Shown: positions 50,581 through 59,860, numbered from the stretch's first letter. The stretch is 64,000 nt of DNA from Saprospiraceae bacterium (GCA_013214355.1 JABSSL010000001.1:24404-88403); one strand, 5' to 3'. Numbers and translations: made by a program. The notes: a model not told the origin generated them from the letters alone.

Positions 50581-51708
50581 TTGGAACTCCTTCTCCAATT
50601 AGGTGGGTTGCAAGCCATTTTATTGGCACTGATGCTCTTCTTACGTACACAAGCCAGCAGGAATGGCAGAAAATGGCTAGCTTGGCTCCTACTAGCGCTA
50701 GGTATAGCTAGTATATTTCATGCCTTCAATGAGCTCTCCTTCTATTTAGATTTCCCACATTTGATTCGCTTGAACTGGGGCTTGCCATTAATCTTTGGTC
50801 CCTTACTATTTCTTTATGTTCGGCAATTGACCCAAGCTGAGGTAAAGTTAACTCGCGAAGATTTCCGACACTTTTCTCCTTACCTGCTCAATCTCATTTT
50901 GCTACTCCCCTTTTTCTTACAGGAGGGGGAAAGCAAGATTCAAATATTAGATTACTTCACGGCCATTATTACTAGAGGTATGGACATCTATCGTCCCTAC
51001 TACTACCTGCTTCAAATAGGTATTGCTTTGTGGGGCTGGAATTATACCTTAAAATGCCTTCCATTGTTGCGAAGCTATCGCAAGCGTCTATTGGCCAACT
51101 ATAGTGATATTGAAAAACGTCAGCTCAATTGGATGGAAAGCATTGTATATGGCTTCATGGGACTCTTTGTGCTTTTCGTGATAAGTCTTGCACTAAATTT
51201 CACCACCACTTATCCTGATTTTGACCATGAACAATACTTTTACTTGGGAAGCTTTGCATTGGTCTATTGGATGACCTTCAAGTCAGTGAAGCTTGAAGGA
51301 AATATGGCCCCTTCCCAAGCTGAGGTCACAAGCAGCTCGAACACCACCAAACTGCTAGACGTTGATACCAAACAGAAGGATCAGCTACTAGCATATATGC
51401 GCGAGGAAAAACCCTACCTGAATAGTGAATTAACCGCTGTCGACCTAGCCAAGTCACTCGGCCTCACTCGCCATCAACTTTCGCAGATTCTGAAGGAGCA
51501 AGTAGGAAAGAATTTTTACGACTTCATCAACACCTATCGAGTCGATGCCTTCAAGTCCCACCTGGAAGATCCAGCTTTCTCCAATTACAACTTGTTAGGG
51601 ATTGCCCTCGAATCTGGTTTCAAATCCAAGTCCTCCTTCAATGCTATTTTCAAAAAAGTGACGGGTATGACGCCTAGTCAGTACAAGAAAGGACTAGCCG
51701 AGCAGTGA
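50581..51708 (+). CDS. Membrane-anchored AraC-family regulator
   Basis: A 375-residue protein starting at TTG 50581; the codon at 50575 is a stop in frame, and the next Met would remove the first helix, so the TTG is well supported. About seven hydrophobic helices (residues 1-240) precede a C-terminal AraC HTH (VDLAKSLGLTRHQLSQILKEQ ... TYRVDAFKSHL ... GFKSKSSFNAIFKKVTGMTPSQYKK). A TACTTTG box lies 10 bp upstream. Same family type as 11164 and 57417. Confidence 0.9.
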   Translation: MELLLQLGGLQAILLALMLFLRTQASRNGRKWLAWLLLALGIASIFHAFNELSFYLDFPHLIRLNWGLPLIFGPLLFLYVRQLTQAEVKLTREDFRHFSPYLLNLILLLPFFLQEGESKIQILDYFTAIITRGMDIYRPYYYLLQIGIALWGWNYTLKCLPLLRSYRKRLLANYSDIEKRQLNWMESIVYGFMGLFVLFVISLALNFTTTYPDFDHEQYFYLGSFALVYWMTFKSVKLEGNMAPSQAEVTSSSNTTKLLDVDTKQKDQLLAYMREEKPYLNSELTAVDLAKSLGLTRHQLSQILKEQVGKNFYDFINTYRVDAFKSHLEDPAFSNYNLLGIALESGFKSKSSFNAIFKKVTGMTPSQYKKGLAEQ

Positions 51709-51744
51709 TACCAAAGCGAGAACTTCCTGTACATCCCCTCACCC

Positions 51745-51799
51745 AACATTCTCCATTCAACATCCCACATTAAAAATTTTCCATTAAACATTCTCCATT
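51745..51799 (+). repeat. Short direct repeat in leader
   Basis: AACATTCTCCATT occurs at 51745-51757 and 51787-51799, with partial copies between (CCATTAAA-like). It lies between the AraC regulator and the following hydrolase gene. It could be a binding site for that regulator or simple repetition. Confidence 0.3.
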
Positions 51800-51934
51800 A
51801 AAATTGTCCATTTCGGCCTAGATGGTCGACACGCAGGCCGATAAAAGCCAGATTTGCAGGGTCAACTGATTTATTCACGAATCTGCTATTGTTGCCTACT
51901 TTTCAGCGGTGGCAGTCCTTTCAATTTCACTCGA

Positions 51935-53392
51935 ATGAAAAAATTACGCCTTCTTTTGGCCGGCATCCTACTAGTAGCCCTTACCTTAGTTCACGCTCAA
52001 TCCAATACATTAATGATAGAACCTTACACCTTTACCAATAGTAAGGGCGAAAAGGTAGCAGCTGAAATGGGTAAGTTCAGCGTGCCAGAAAACAGGAAAA
52101 AGCCTGCAGGCAATTCTATCGAATTGCATTTCGTCCGATTCAAGAGCACTAACCCTAAGCCTTCTTTTCCCATCGTCTACTTAGCGGGTGGGCCGGGTGG
52201 ATCCGGTATTGGCACAGCTAAGGGTCCACGCTTCGAACTCTTCATGGCCTTGCGTGAAGTGGCAGATGTAATCGCCTTTGATCAAAGAGGTACAGGCCTC
52301 TCAAATCCAATCCCCCCGTGCAATCAGAGTACCCCTTTCCCCCTCAATGAACCAGGGACGCAAGAAGCCTACATCAAACACATCCAGGCCAACACCAAGA
52401 AATGCCTAGATTTTTGGAAAGAGCAGGGTTTCGATTTAAGTGGATACAACACCAATGAAAGTGCGGATGATCTGGAAGAACTGCGCAAAGTGTTGGGCGT
52501 AGAAAAGCTAAATCTATGGGGTATCAGCTATGGCTCGCATCTGGCTTTTGCAGCCGTCAAAAGGCACCCAGACAGTTGGAACCGAATTGCACTGGCAGGA
52601 CTAGAAGGCCCCGATCACACCATCAAACGCCCGGCCTACAATCAAGCCTTCCTGGAGTACCTCGCTAGCAAAGTAAAGGCCGATCCGGAGGCAAGTAAAG
52701 TCTATCCTGATGTGTTGGGGAGTATGCGCAAGGTCTTAGCTCAACTAGAAGCTGAGCCTATCCTCACTAAAGCGAAACATCCACAGACAGGCATGGAATT
52801 CGAGGTAGGTATTAGCAAATTCGATCTGCAATTGGCCACCTCCTTTTTCATGCTTAAGAACCCGCAAAATTCTAAGGACCTTCCTTTGATCTATCACCAA
52901 CTCGAAAAAGGTGACTTTAGTACAGTCGCACCTTGGGTAGGGGGAATAAAGATGTACGCAGGTCGAGTATCCCCTATGTCATTTGCCATGGATGCCATGT
53001 CCGGGATTTCTGCTGAAAGATGGGAAGTGATTCAAGAAGAAGCCCAAACCGCCCTCCTGGGTCGCACCACAAATTTCCCTTTTCCCGATGTAAAGGCGGG
53101 GATGGATCTCCCAGATCTAGGCGACGAATTCCGCAAGAATCCAGTATCCAGTATTCCAAGCTTATTCTTTAGCGGCACCTTGGATGGGCGCACCTACCTG
53201 CCCAGCGCCAAAGAAATCATTAAAGGTTTTAAGAATGGGGTACATGTGGTCATAGATGGAGCGGGTCATGATCTCTTTCTCAGCACGCCACAGGTTAAGG
53301 AACTATTGCTAGACTTCTTTGCGGAAAAGGACATCGTCTCCCAGACCATAGAGATTCCAATGCCCGTATTCACACTACCAAAAAACAAATAG
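51935..53392 (+). CDS. Secreted alpha/beta hydrolase (S33/TAP-like)
   Basis: The open frame begins at 51854, but the Met at 51935 (MKKLRLLLAGILLVALTLVHAQ) gives the signal peptide. The 485-residue enzyme has AGGPGGSGIG, AFDQRGTGLSN, the nucleophile elbow GISYGSH (Ser198), SGTLDGRTYLP and GAGHDLF. It is paralogous to the hydrolase at 13812 but has no TPR. The next gene (DUF2807) starts 1 bp after its stop, so they form an operon, probably under the AraC regulator upstream, which is an inference from order only. Confidence 0.87.
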   Translation: MKKLRLLLAGILLVALTLVHAQSNTLMIEPYTFTNSKGEKVAAEMGKFSVPENRKKPAGNSIELHFVRFKSTNPKPSFPIVYLAGGPGGSGIGTAKGPRFELFMALREVADVIAFDQRGTGLSNPIPPCNQSTPFPLNEPGTQEAYIKHIQANTKKCLDFWKEQGFDLSGYNTNESADDLEELRKVLGVEKLNLWGISYGSHLAFAAVKRHPDSWNRIALAGLEGPDHTIKRPAYNQAFLEYLASKVKADPEASKVYPDVLGSMRKVLAQLEAEPILTKAKHPQTGMEFEVGISKFDLQLATSFFMLKNPQNSKDLPLIYHQLEKGDFSTVAPWVGGIKMYAGRVSPMSFAMDAMSGISAERWEVIQEEAQTALLGRTTNFPFPDVKAGMDLPDLGDEFRKNPVSSIPSLFFSGTLDGRTYLPSAKEIIKGFKNGVHVVIDGAGHDLFLSTPQVKELLLDFFAEKDIVSQTIEIPMPVFTLPKNK

Positions 53393-53393
53393 G

Positions 53394-54122
53394 ATGGAAG
53401 CTTTTATCAACAGAATTCATCCCCTTTTGCGCATAAGCATTTTGGCATCTGTAATCATGGGGCTAGTATATGCCTATCACAACTATAAGGTATCCGAGGA
53501 AATTCGAGATATCCAACCTTTCCACGCCATTGAAATTGGTGGTCTGATGAATGTATACCTTCAAAAAGGAGAGGTGGAACAGTTGAGGGTGAAAGCAGAT
53601 GATCACATCTTACCAAAGATCAAAACTTTTGTAGAAGATGGTGTACTTAAAATCTACACCGAAGGTGTAATTAGAGGAGAACGGATAAAAGATGCCTTTG
53701 TCACCTATGTGCAATTGGATTCCCTACACGCTGCTGGCGTTGGCACCTTGACGAGTAGAGGCGTCCTCCCGCTTGATTCTTTCCGCTTACGAGCGAGCAC
53801 TGCAGCAGAGGTTCGTCTGCAGATTCAGGGACAATCCTTGGACTTGCAGATGCACGATAACGCCAATGTACAACTAGCCGGTGCTGTCCAATCGTTCAAC
53901 TGCCATCTTGCACACCATGGAGACTTGATGGCTTATAATTTTAAAGCGAATAAGGCCAATATCCAGTTGCATACCGGACCGCAAAGCCCAGGAATCGCTC
54001 GCGTTCATGTGCTCGATTCTTTATGGGCCGAGGTGCAGGGTCCTCGATATCTGTACTACCTTGGAGAACCTCGATTCGTGGAAAAGAACGCAGAAGGAGA
54101 AGGCAAGGTATTGAAAAAATAG
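53394..54122 (+). CDS. DUF2807 (GIN-type adhesin head) protein
   Basis: A 242-residue protein with one N-terminal hydrophobic helix (LLRISILASVIMGLVYAY). The rest is a right-handed beta-helix of the putative auto-transporter adhesin head GIN type (DUF2807): FHAIEIGGLMNVYLQKGEVEQLRVKAD, LKIYTEGV, DSLHAAGVGTLTSRG. Such proteins are common in Bacteroidota envelopes with unknown function. Its start follows the hydrolase stop by 1 bp. Confidence 0.85.
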   Translation: MEAFINRIHPLLRISILASVIMGLVYAYHNYKVSEEIRDIQPFHAIEIGGLMNVYLQKGEVEQLRVKADDHILPKIKTFVEDGVLKIYTEGVIRGERIKDAFVTYVQLDSLHAAGVGTLTSRGVLPLDSFRLRASTAAEVRLQIQGQSLDLQMHDNANVQLAGAVQSFNCHLAHHGDLMAYNFKANKANIQLHTGPQSPGIARVHVLDSLWAEVQGPRYLYYLGEPRFVEKNAEGEGKVLKK

Positions 54123-54195
54123 AACCGTATAATAGGAAGAACCTCCTGGCTAAATCGTTTTGCTGCTGTAGACTAGAGATTAGACAGCTTCTTGT

Positions 54196-54203
54196 TACAT
54201 TTG
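54196..54203 (+). promoter_or_regulatory. Candidate -7 box before the M20 peptidase gene
   Basis: TACATTTG matches TAnnTTTG and lies 118 bp upstream of the ATG at 54321. A TTTG at 54159-54162 is too far for a normal -33 element (33-bp spacer). Confidence 0.35.
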
Positions 54204-54320
54204 TGGAGAAGGCACGGAAAGGAAACAAAAAATGAATTCCTCCTAATATCGCCCGCTCGTTCCCTCCTTCGGCGCCTTCTCCATCCCCAAAAGATGCACT
54301 TAATCTAATCAACAAAAAGT

Positions 54321-55868
54321 ATGCAGCGCAAGATCAACCTCTCATCTAGCATCACTACCTTGTTTTTGCTAGTTACTTTCCTCTGCCAACCTTTCTCAAC
54401 CTTTAGTCAGATCAAAGGCTTAGATCTTTGGCTAGACCAAGAAATGCCCAAAGTAATCGATCGGCACCGGGCATTTGTAAGCCTGCCCAATGATGCTCAC
54501 TTTCCAGCGGATATGGTCAAAAATGCCGAATGGCTCAAGCGAGAGTTTGAACAAAGAGGATTAGGCGTCGACATCTTAGAAGCAGGCCCCGTTCCCGTTG
54601 TACTCGCCGAAAAAAAGGTGGATCCGGCCCTTCCCACTGTATTGTTTTATTTCCACTATGATGGCCAACCCGTTGCCCCATCCAAGTGGGATCAGAAACA
54701 TCCTTTCACTCCAGTGCTGAAAATGAAAAATGAGGAGGACAAATGGGAGATCATAGATTGGTCAACAATCGAGGAAGACTTCGATCCTGACTGGCGCATC
54801 TTTGGGCGCGCGGCGGCTGATGACAAGGGGCCCATTAGTATGATGCTAACTGCATTCGACTTTATCAATGCAAATGACCTCCCACTCGCCTTTAACGTCA
54901 AGATCCTCTTTGATGGGGAAGAAGAAAAAGGGTCGAATGGGCTACTTGGCACATTAAATGAGTATAAAACGAAATACGCGGCCGATCAGCTTATCATCAT
55001 GGATGGCCCCGCCCACCCCAGCAACCGTCCCACGCTAACCTTTGGCTGCCGAGGAATTGCTAGTGGTACCTTGACAGTGTATGGTCCCAAAGTTCCACAG
55101 CATAGTGGTCATTTTGGCAACTATGCCCCCAACCCTATTTTCCGTATGTCTCATTTGCTGGCTAGCATGAAAAGTGAGGACGGCAAAGTGGTTATCAAAG
55201 GTTTTTACGATAATATAAAATTAGATAAAGGGACGCGCGCCATCCTGGCCGCTGTCCCGGACAATGCGGGTATGATCAATAACCGGATCGGTGTTGCCAA
55301 ACCGGAGAGTGTGGGAGAAAACTATCAAGAATCCCTGCAATACCCTTCCCTAAATGTGAGAGGAATGTCCTCCGCGTGGATCGGCAGACAAACTCGAACT
55401 ATCGTTCCCGACAAGGCAGTAGCACAGATTGGCATTCGTCTGGTGCCAGAAACTGACGGTGACCATCTTCTCGACCTCCTCAGAGAACATATTAAGGATC
55501 GAGGATATTACCTGATCGACCGAGAGCCTACGGAGGAAGAGCGGCTAGAGCACGAGAAGATAGCTACTTTTGTGGGTAGTAAATGGGTAAATGCCTTTCG
55601 AACGGAAATTGAATCTCCCACAGGGAAATGGCTAACCTCTGCCTTAGAGGGGACTTTCAATAGCCCGCCCGTCAATATTCGAATCATGGGAGGAACCGTC
55701 CCCGTTACTCCGCTGATCGAAGCGCTAGGTATCCCAGCGGTTATAGTCCCCATGGTCAACATGGATAACAATCAGCACAGCCCCAATGAGAATCTTAGAC
55801 TTGGAAATCTTCGCACGGGCATAAAAACCTGTTTGGCGATCTTGACGACAGCTATCCCTAATCCCTAA
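54321..55868 (+). CDS. M20-family metallopeptidase (dipeptidase-like)
   Basis: A 515-residue protein with a signal peptide (ending FSTFSQ). M20 motifs: LFYFHYDGQPV (zinc-ligand His-Tyr-Asp), RAAADDKGPISMML (the zinc-bridging Asp-Asp), FDGEEEKGSNGL (catalytic Glu plus zinc Glu) and a dimerisation domain around HSGHFGNYAPNPIF. It should hydrolyse peptides or acylated amino acids in the periplasm. Length fits the family with the inserted dimerisation domain complete. Confidence 0.92.
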   Translation: MQRKINLSSSITTLFLLVTFLCQPFSTFSQIKGLDLWLDQEMPKVIDRHRAFVSLPNDAHFPADMVKNAEWLKREFEQRGLGVDILEAGPVPVVLAEKKVDPALPTVLFYFHYDGQPVAPSKWDQKHPFTPVLKMKNEEDKWEIIDWSTIEEDFDPDWRIFGRAAADDKGPISMMLTAFDFINANDLPLAFNVKILFDGEEEKGSNGLLGTLNEYKTKYAADQLIIMDGPAHPSNRPTLTFGCRGIASGTLTVYGPKVPQHSGHFGNYAPNPIFRMSHLLASMKSEDGKVVIKGFYDNIKLDKGTRAILAAVPDNAGMINNRIGVAKPESVGENYQESLQYPSLNVRGMSSAWIGRQTRTIVPDKAVAQIGIRLVPETDGDHLLDLLREHIKDRGYYLIDREPTEEERLEHEKIATFVGSKWVNAFRTEIESPTGKWLTSALEGTFNSPPVNIRIMGGTVPVTPLIEALGIPAVIVPMVNMDNNQHSPNENLRLGNLRTGIKTCLAILTTAIPNP

Positions 55869-55940
55869 TCAGGAACGACAACCTTTTGCACGAAGCTACG
55901 GTTGTTAGCTTAAGTAATAGAGCAGATTTAATAAAGTAAT

Positions 55941-56990
55941 ATGGTATTGAATATAATCTTGGTAATAGCCATGCTGCTTCTCGTCAGCTTCATCTTTTGG
56001 CTAAACGGTGAGCCTCAGCTATCCAAAGAGATAGAGGCTATGATCCAAAATCGATTGAAGGCAGATCCACCAGAACTGATCGTTGGAGAAACTGGTTTTA
56101 CGGACAATAAGGGCGTCAAACTTTGGTATGAGATTCTGAATCCTGGAACGGAAGCCAAAGAAACAGTTTTGCTAGTCATGGGGCATTCTACCTCAGGAAT
56201 CCGATGGCCCAAGTACCTTTATCAGCCCATTATCGATGCGGGCTATCGTGTCATCCGCTATGATAACCGAGGAGTAGGCCGATCAGATTGGGTGAAAAAT
56301 TGGAGTAGTAGAAGTGCCTACACCATTCACGATATGGCGGGGGATGCCTTGGCTGTGCTTGATGCAGCAGGCGTGCAGCAGGCTCACCTCTTTGGGGTGT
56401 CGATGGGAGGAATGATTGCCCAGCAACTTACGATTGATCAGCCCGGGCGCGTCTTATCCCTGACAAGTATCATGTCCTCCGGTTGGATGAACGATCCCCA
56501 GCTACCTTTTGTGCCCAAGTCTACGTTTCGCTCGGCTATCAAACTCGGAATCCGCTATCGCTTAAAACCTAATGAGGAAAGTTTCTTGCGCTACGCTGCC
56601 AGTGCCACTTTGCTGCTGAAAGGGGATGACCCCGCCGAACCCAATATTGATTTTTCTTTGATCTCCAATCAGTATCTATGGCGAAAGCATGGTGGCTATA
56701 ATGTCAAAGTAGGGCAACAACATACGGCAGCCGTGAAAGGCGGAGGATCACGCTATGAGGGCTTGAAAAAGATTAATTGCCCCACTTTGGTCATCCACGG
56801 TGATGGAGACCCTTTGGTCCCCGTTGAACACTCCAAAAAATATGGTCCTATGATTCCCAATGCCAAGGTGGAAATCATTCCTGAAATGAGTCATCGCCTA
56901 GCAGAGCAATATATGCCCCACCTATTGGACTTATCCTTTAAGAATTTTCGAGAAGGTGCTACAAAAATGATTGCTAATGGAGACCTATAG
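55941..56990 (+). CDS. Alpha/beta-fold hydrolase, membrane-anchored
   Basis: A 349-residue protein with an N-terminal hydrophobic helix (LNIILVIAMLLLVSFIFWL). Hydrolase motifs: VMGHSTSGIRWP, VIRYDNRGVGRSDW, the nucleophile elbow LFGVSMGGMIAQQ, HGDGDPLVPVEH (Asp) and EMSHRLAEQ (His). The substrate is unknown. The thioesterase remnant begins inside its last 14 bases. Confidence 0.88.
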   Translation: MVLNIILVIAMLLLVSFIFWLNGEPQLSKEIEAMIQNRLKADPPELIVGETGFTDNKGVKLWYEILNPGTEAKETVLLVMGHSTSGIRWPKYLYQPIIDAGYRVIRYDNRGVGRSDWVKNWSSRSAYTIHDMAGDALAVLDAAGVQQAHLFGVSMGGMIAQQLTIDQPGRVLSLTSIMSSGWMNDPQLPFVPKSTFRSAIKLGIRYRLKPNEESFLRYAASATLLLKGDDPAEPNIDFSLISNQYLWRKHGGYNVKVGQQHTAAVKGGGSRYEGLKKINCPTLVIHGDGDPLVPVEHSKKYGPMIPNAKVEIIPEMSHRLAEQYMPHLLDLSFKNFREGATKMIANGDL

Positions 56991-57386
56991 AGGATTAGTA
57001 ATGGCCCAAGAAGTGGATTCCAATGGGCATATGAATGTCCAGTTTTATACGACTAAATACGATATGGCCTCGGGACAGTTTTGGCCAAGCTAGGCATTGA
57101 CTACCAGGAGCAAAAGCGCCGCAAGTTGGGCTTTGCCTATGTTGAAATGACCATCCGTTACATCAAAGAAGTCATGGAAGATGATCCCATTCATATAGAA
57201 AGCATAGTTCGAGCAGTCTCTAGAAAAGTAGTAAGTATAGAGCACCAAATGAAGCATTCTTCCACTGACGAACTTCTTTCCACGGCGCTAGCAAAATGGG
57301 TAGTATTTGATCAAGTAGAAAGGAAGGCTGTGATACTAGAGGATGCATTCAGAACTCAATTGGAACAGATGATCCAAGAAGATTAG
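56977..57386 (+). pseudogene. Frameshifted hotdog-fold acyl-CoA thioesterase (4HBT-like)
   Basis: From ATG 56977 the frame reads METYRGLVMAQEVDSNGHMNVQFYTTKYDMASGQF, the typical thioesterase start with its active-site DSNGHMN. It then meets a stop at 57091. The second frame, entered at 57081, carries the rest (LAKLGIDYQEQKRRKLGFAYVEMTIRY, then EHQMKH). One extra T in the TTTT run at 57079-57082 would join them into a normal 136-residue protein. The break is either a real mutation or a homopolymer sequencing error. It overlaps the upstream hydrolase by 14 bp. Confidence 0.8.
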
Positions 57387-57416
57387 TTGAACCGCTGAAC
57401 AGAAAAAGACGAGTCC

Positions 57417-58553
57417 TTGAGTACCACCATTATTACCATCGGAATTAGCATTATCGCGATCTTCCTCGTCTTTATTCTCAATAAAAGGGAAAAAGAGCGC
57501 AGCGATTACTACCTGCTGATGATCAATGTGCTACTTGGGCTGATGCTATTTACGGAATTTTGGATTCGGGAAAATATCACTCCGCTCAACTACTTCCTTC
57601 ATGTCAACATTTCCCTTTGGCTTTTTTCCCTGTACTTGCTGTATGCGCTGAATCTAATTGATCAACGGCTTAAATCTCACACTCCGATCTGGTGGGTTTT
57701 TATTTTCTCTATTCCCTTTACCTTGATCACGAGCTGGGATATCTTATGGCTCCAGCCAAGTCCAGAAATCCTAAGTGAACGCTACCGCAATCCGAGTCTC
57801 CTCTACCACGTTTTCTTTAAGTCTCACATGCTATTTGTCATTGGTGTTGGCTTCTGGTTATTGCGCTTACTCAGCAATTTCGAATCAAAACTGAAGCTGG
57901 AATTTTCAAATATTGAAGACTTGAGAATGCACTGGTTGAGAAACTACACCATCGTACTGATGGGACTTTACGGTTTTTCTCTGATCGCCTTCCTGCTCTA
58001 TAACTTTGGCTTTGTAAGCCAGATCGATTCCGTTTATCTCGTGGTTAACACCCTGACCGTTGTGGCGGTATTTTATCTAAGCTTCAATGGCATTAGGGAA
58101 TATAATCTAGCGCAGTTTATAGATGCTTTCCATTCTCCCGTAGAATCCGCTCGGCCAGCGCTCCAAGCCAAGGCTAAATATGAGTCCTCCACGCTTTCTC
58201 CCAAAGATCTCAAAGGAATATATAGTGAACTCGAAACCCTCTTCAAGCAGCAACAACTTTTCACCGAACCCCAATTAAAGCTAGCACAGGTAGCGCAAAA
58301 ACTAGAGTTAAGTCCTCATCATCTCTCTCAGGTTATCAACACCCAATTTGGCCGTCCCTTCTATGAGTATGTAGCCCACTATCGTGTGGAAGCATTGAAG
58401 TCAAAGCTCAGCGATCCCAATTTCCAACACCTAACTATTTTAGCGCTAGCGCTAGAAGTGGGATTCAATTCCAAGGCTTCGCTCAATCGCATCTTCAAGG
58501 CACAGACGGGCCTAACTCCTTCTCAATATCAGAGGACTCATCTCACAAAATGA
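57417..58553 (+). CDS. Membrane-anchored AraC-family regulator
   Basis: A 378-residue protein starting at TTG 57417. Residues ~1-240 contain about seven hydrophobic helices (IITIGISIIAIFLVFIL, YYLLMINVLLGLMLF, and others); residues ~275-378 are an AraC HTH (LAQVAQKLELSPHHLSQVINTQ ... HYRVEALKSKL ... GFNSKASLNRIFKAQTGLTPSQYQR). Same type as 11164 and 50581. Its position just before the DUF4405/DUF2271-like and TonB receptor genes makes them possible targets. Confidence 0.88.
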   Translation: MSTTIITIGISIIAIFLVFILNKREKERSDYYLLMINVLLGLMLFTEFWIRENITPLNYFLHVNISLWLFSLYLLYALNLIDQRLKSHTPIWWVFIFSIPFTLITSWDILWLQPSPEILSERYRNPSLLYHVFFKSHMLFVIGVGFWLLRLLSNFESKLKLEFSNIEDLRMHWLRNYTIVLMGLYGFSLIAFLLYNFGFVSQIDSVYLVVNTLTVVAVFYLSFNGIREYNLAQFIDAFHSPVESARPALQAKAKYESSTLSPKDLKGIYSELETLFKQQQLFTEPQLKLAQVAQKLELSPHHLSQVINTQFGRPFYEYVAHYRVEALKSKLSDPNFQHLTILALALEVGFNSKASLNRIFKAQTGLTPSQYQRTHLTK

Positions 58554-58648
58554 GTCTCAAACCCCAGTATTATAGGTCTCATCTCCTCGCATAAGACGAA
58601 CATTTCGCAGAAACACCGCTATTTGACCGTAAACCTAAACTTTGTCAA

Positions 58649-59641
58649 ATGAAGCGTTCATTCGTAAGTCAACTCATTGCCGTCTTATTCTTCGTCTTGG
58701 GTATCACTGGGATACTGATGTATATCAACCCCTTCAACAAGGCAACGACGGTCTTACATATCACCACTGGATTTCTTTTCATCATAGGTATCGGTTTCCA
58801 TTTGATGAATAATCTCAAAGCCCTGTTCAGCTATATAAAAGGGCCCAAGAAGAAAGCAAACTATCTCAATCCGGCTTTCATCAGTATGACCATTGGTGTG
58901 CTACTGCTCGTTGGTATCAGTAAATTTGATCTGCCGCCGCTCAAACAACTCTATGCCTTGGGGGAACATTTCCAAGGTAATTCCGAAGTGCATTACAAAC
59001 TCTTCCAGACCAATGCAGAATTGGAAGGGCAAGCCATTGGCGTCGAGGTACTGATGGGAGAACCGAGTCACACTCCGACCCTCGCCATCTGGGTAGAAGA
59101 TGCGCAAGGAAACTACCTGCAAGATCTATATGTAAGTCAGAAACTGGCCCAGGAGAAGTTCATTAACTTTAAGCATAAGCGACGGCCAGAAGCCCTCCCC
59201 GTCTGGTCACACCGAAGAGCGGTAGAAGCAGCCGATGGTCTTTTTGTCCCAGATCAAGAAAATCCCATTGCAGATGGCATGACGGGCGCTACCCCTACCA
59301 CCAGCTGGATTCTACAATCGCAGCTCGACTCTTCTGCCGACAGTATCCGGGTCTTCATGGAAATCAATCAATCCTTTGACTGGAATGCCTTCTATCACCC
59401 TGAAGCTTTTCCCGACGACCCCGTCTATAGCGGACCTGGCAAAGTAGGACAACCCGCCTTAATCTACAGCACTAAGGTTTTCAGCTTGCAAGAAGCTGGC
59501 ATTGAAAAGATGCAACTAATTGGCCGTGCCCATCACTCTGGCCAAGATGGAGAAATCCGCACAGATCTAGCACAAATGACGACAGCCTTGAACATGGTAG
59601 ATAGGGTATTGGTTGAGGTGCCGGGCCATTATTTGCACTAA
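58649..59641 (+). CDS. DUF4405/DUF2271-like membrane protein
   Basis: A 330-residue protein. The N-terminal ~105 residues form three membrane helices with paired His (VLHITTGFLFIIGIGFHLMNN) like the DUF4405 group, which may hold heme or quinone-type cofactors. The outer part (~130-330) reads like DUF2271 (LAIWVEDAQGNYLQDLYVSQKLAQ, RPEALPVWSHRRAVEAADG, MTGATPTTSW). These domains commonly accompany iron and PepSY-type systems in Bacteroidota by my recollection, which fits the receptor locus downstream. Confidence 0.7.
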   Translation: MKRSFVSQLIAVLFFVLGITGILMYINPFNKATTVLHITTGFLFIIGIGFHLMNNLKALFSYIKGPKKKANYLNPAFISMTIGVLLLVGISKFDLPPLKQLYALGEHFQGNSEVHYKLFQTNAELEGQAIGVEVLMGEPSHTPTLAIWVEDAQGNYLQDLYVSQKLAQEKFINFKHKRRPEALPVWSHRRAVEAADGLFVPDQENPIADGMTGATPTTSWILQSQLDSSADSIRVFMEINQSFDWNAFYHPEAFPDDPVYSGPGKVGQPALIYSTKVFSLQEAGIEKMQLIGRAHHSGQDGEIRTDLAQMTTALNMVDRVLVEVPGHYLH

Positions 59642-59715
59642 GATCCAACGAAACTAAAATCTAAGCGCCCGATCTACTGCTCATACTTTACATTCCGTTT
59701 ACATTGGCTTGTAGA

Positions 59716-59769
59716 CATACCTAACAATAGGTATGCATCTTCAAATCTTAGGTATGGTGCTTATACCTA
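59716..59769. promoter_or_regulatory. Operator-like array of TAGGTATG dyads
   Basis: First dyad: CATACCTA (59716-59723), ACAA, TAGGTATG (59728-59735), perfect 8-bp arms. Second: TAGGTATG (59749-59756), 5 bases, TATACCTA (59762-59769), 7 of 8 matching. Four half-sites precede the TonB receptor gene by about 90 bp. The arrangement suggests a metal- or iron-responsive repressor or activator. Confidence 0.6.
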
Positions 59770-59860
59770 TGTTTTAGTAATAATTACGCACCTCCTTTGT
59801 CTGCTCGCTTATTTGGATTTAGTTTAATTAAGTTTACCGCCATAATGAACGAGCAAACAA

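Noticed and set aside
54023-54235. A plus-strand 70-codon ORF at the end of the DUF2807 gene
   Set aside because: It is an alternative frame of the real gene end, rich in Arg/Lys with no conserved features.
59812-59836. TTTG ... TAAGTTTA as promoter of the TonB receptor gene at 59861
   Set aside because: The spacing (13 bp, or 29 bp to another TTTG) does not fit the usual 19-21 bp, and the box has one mismatch.
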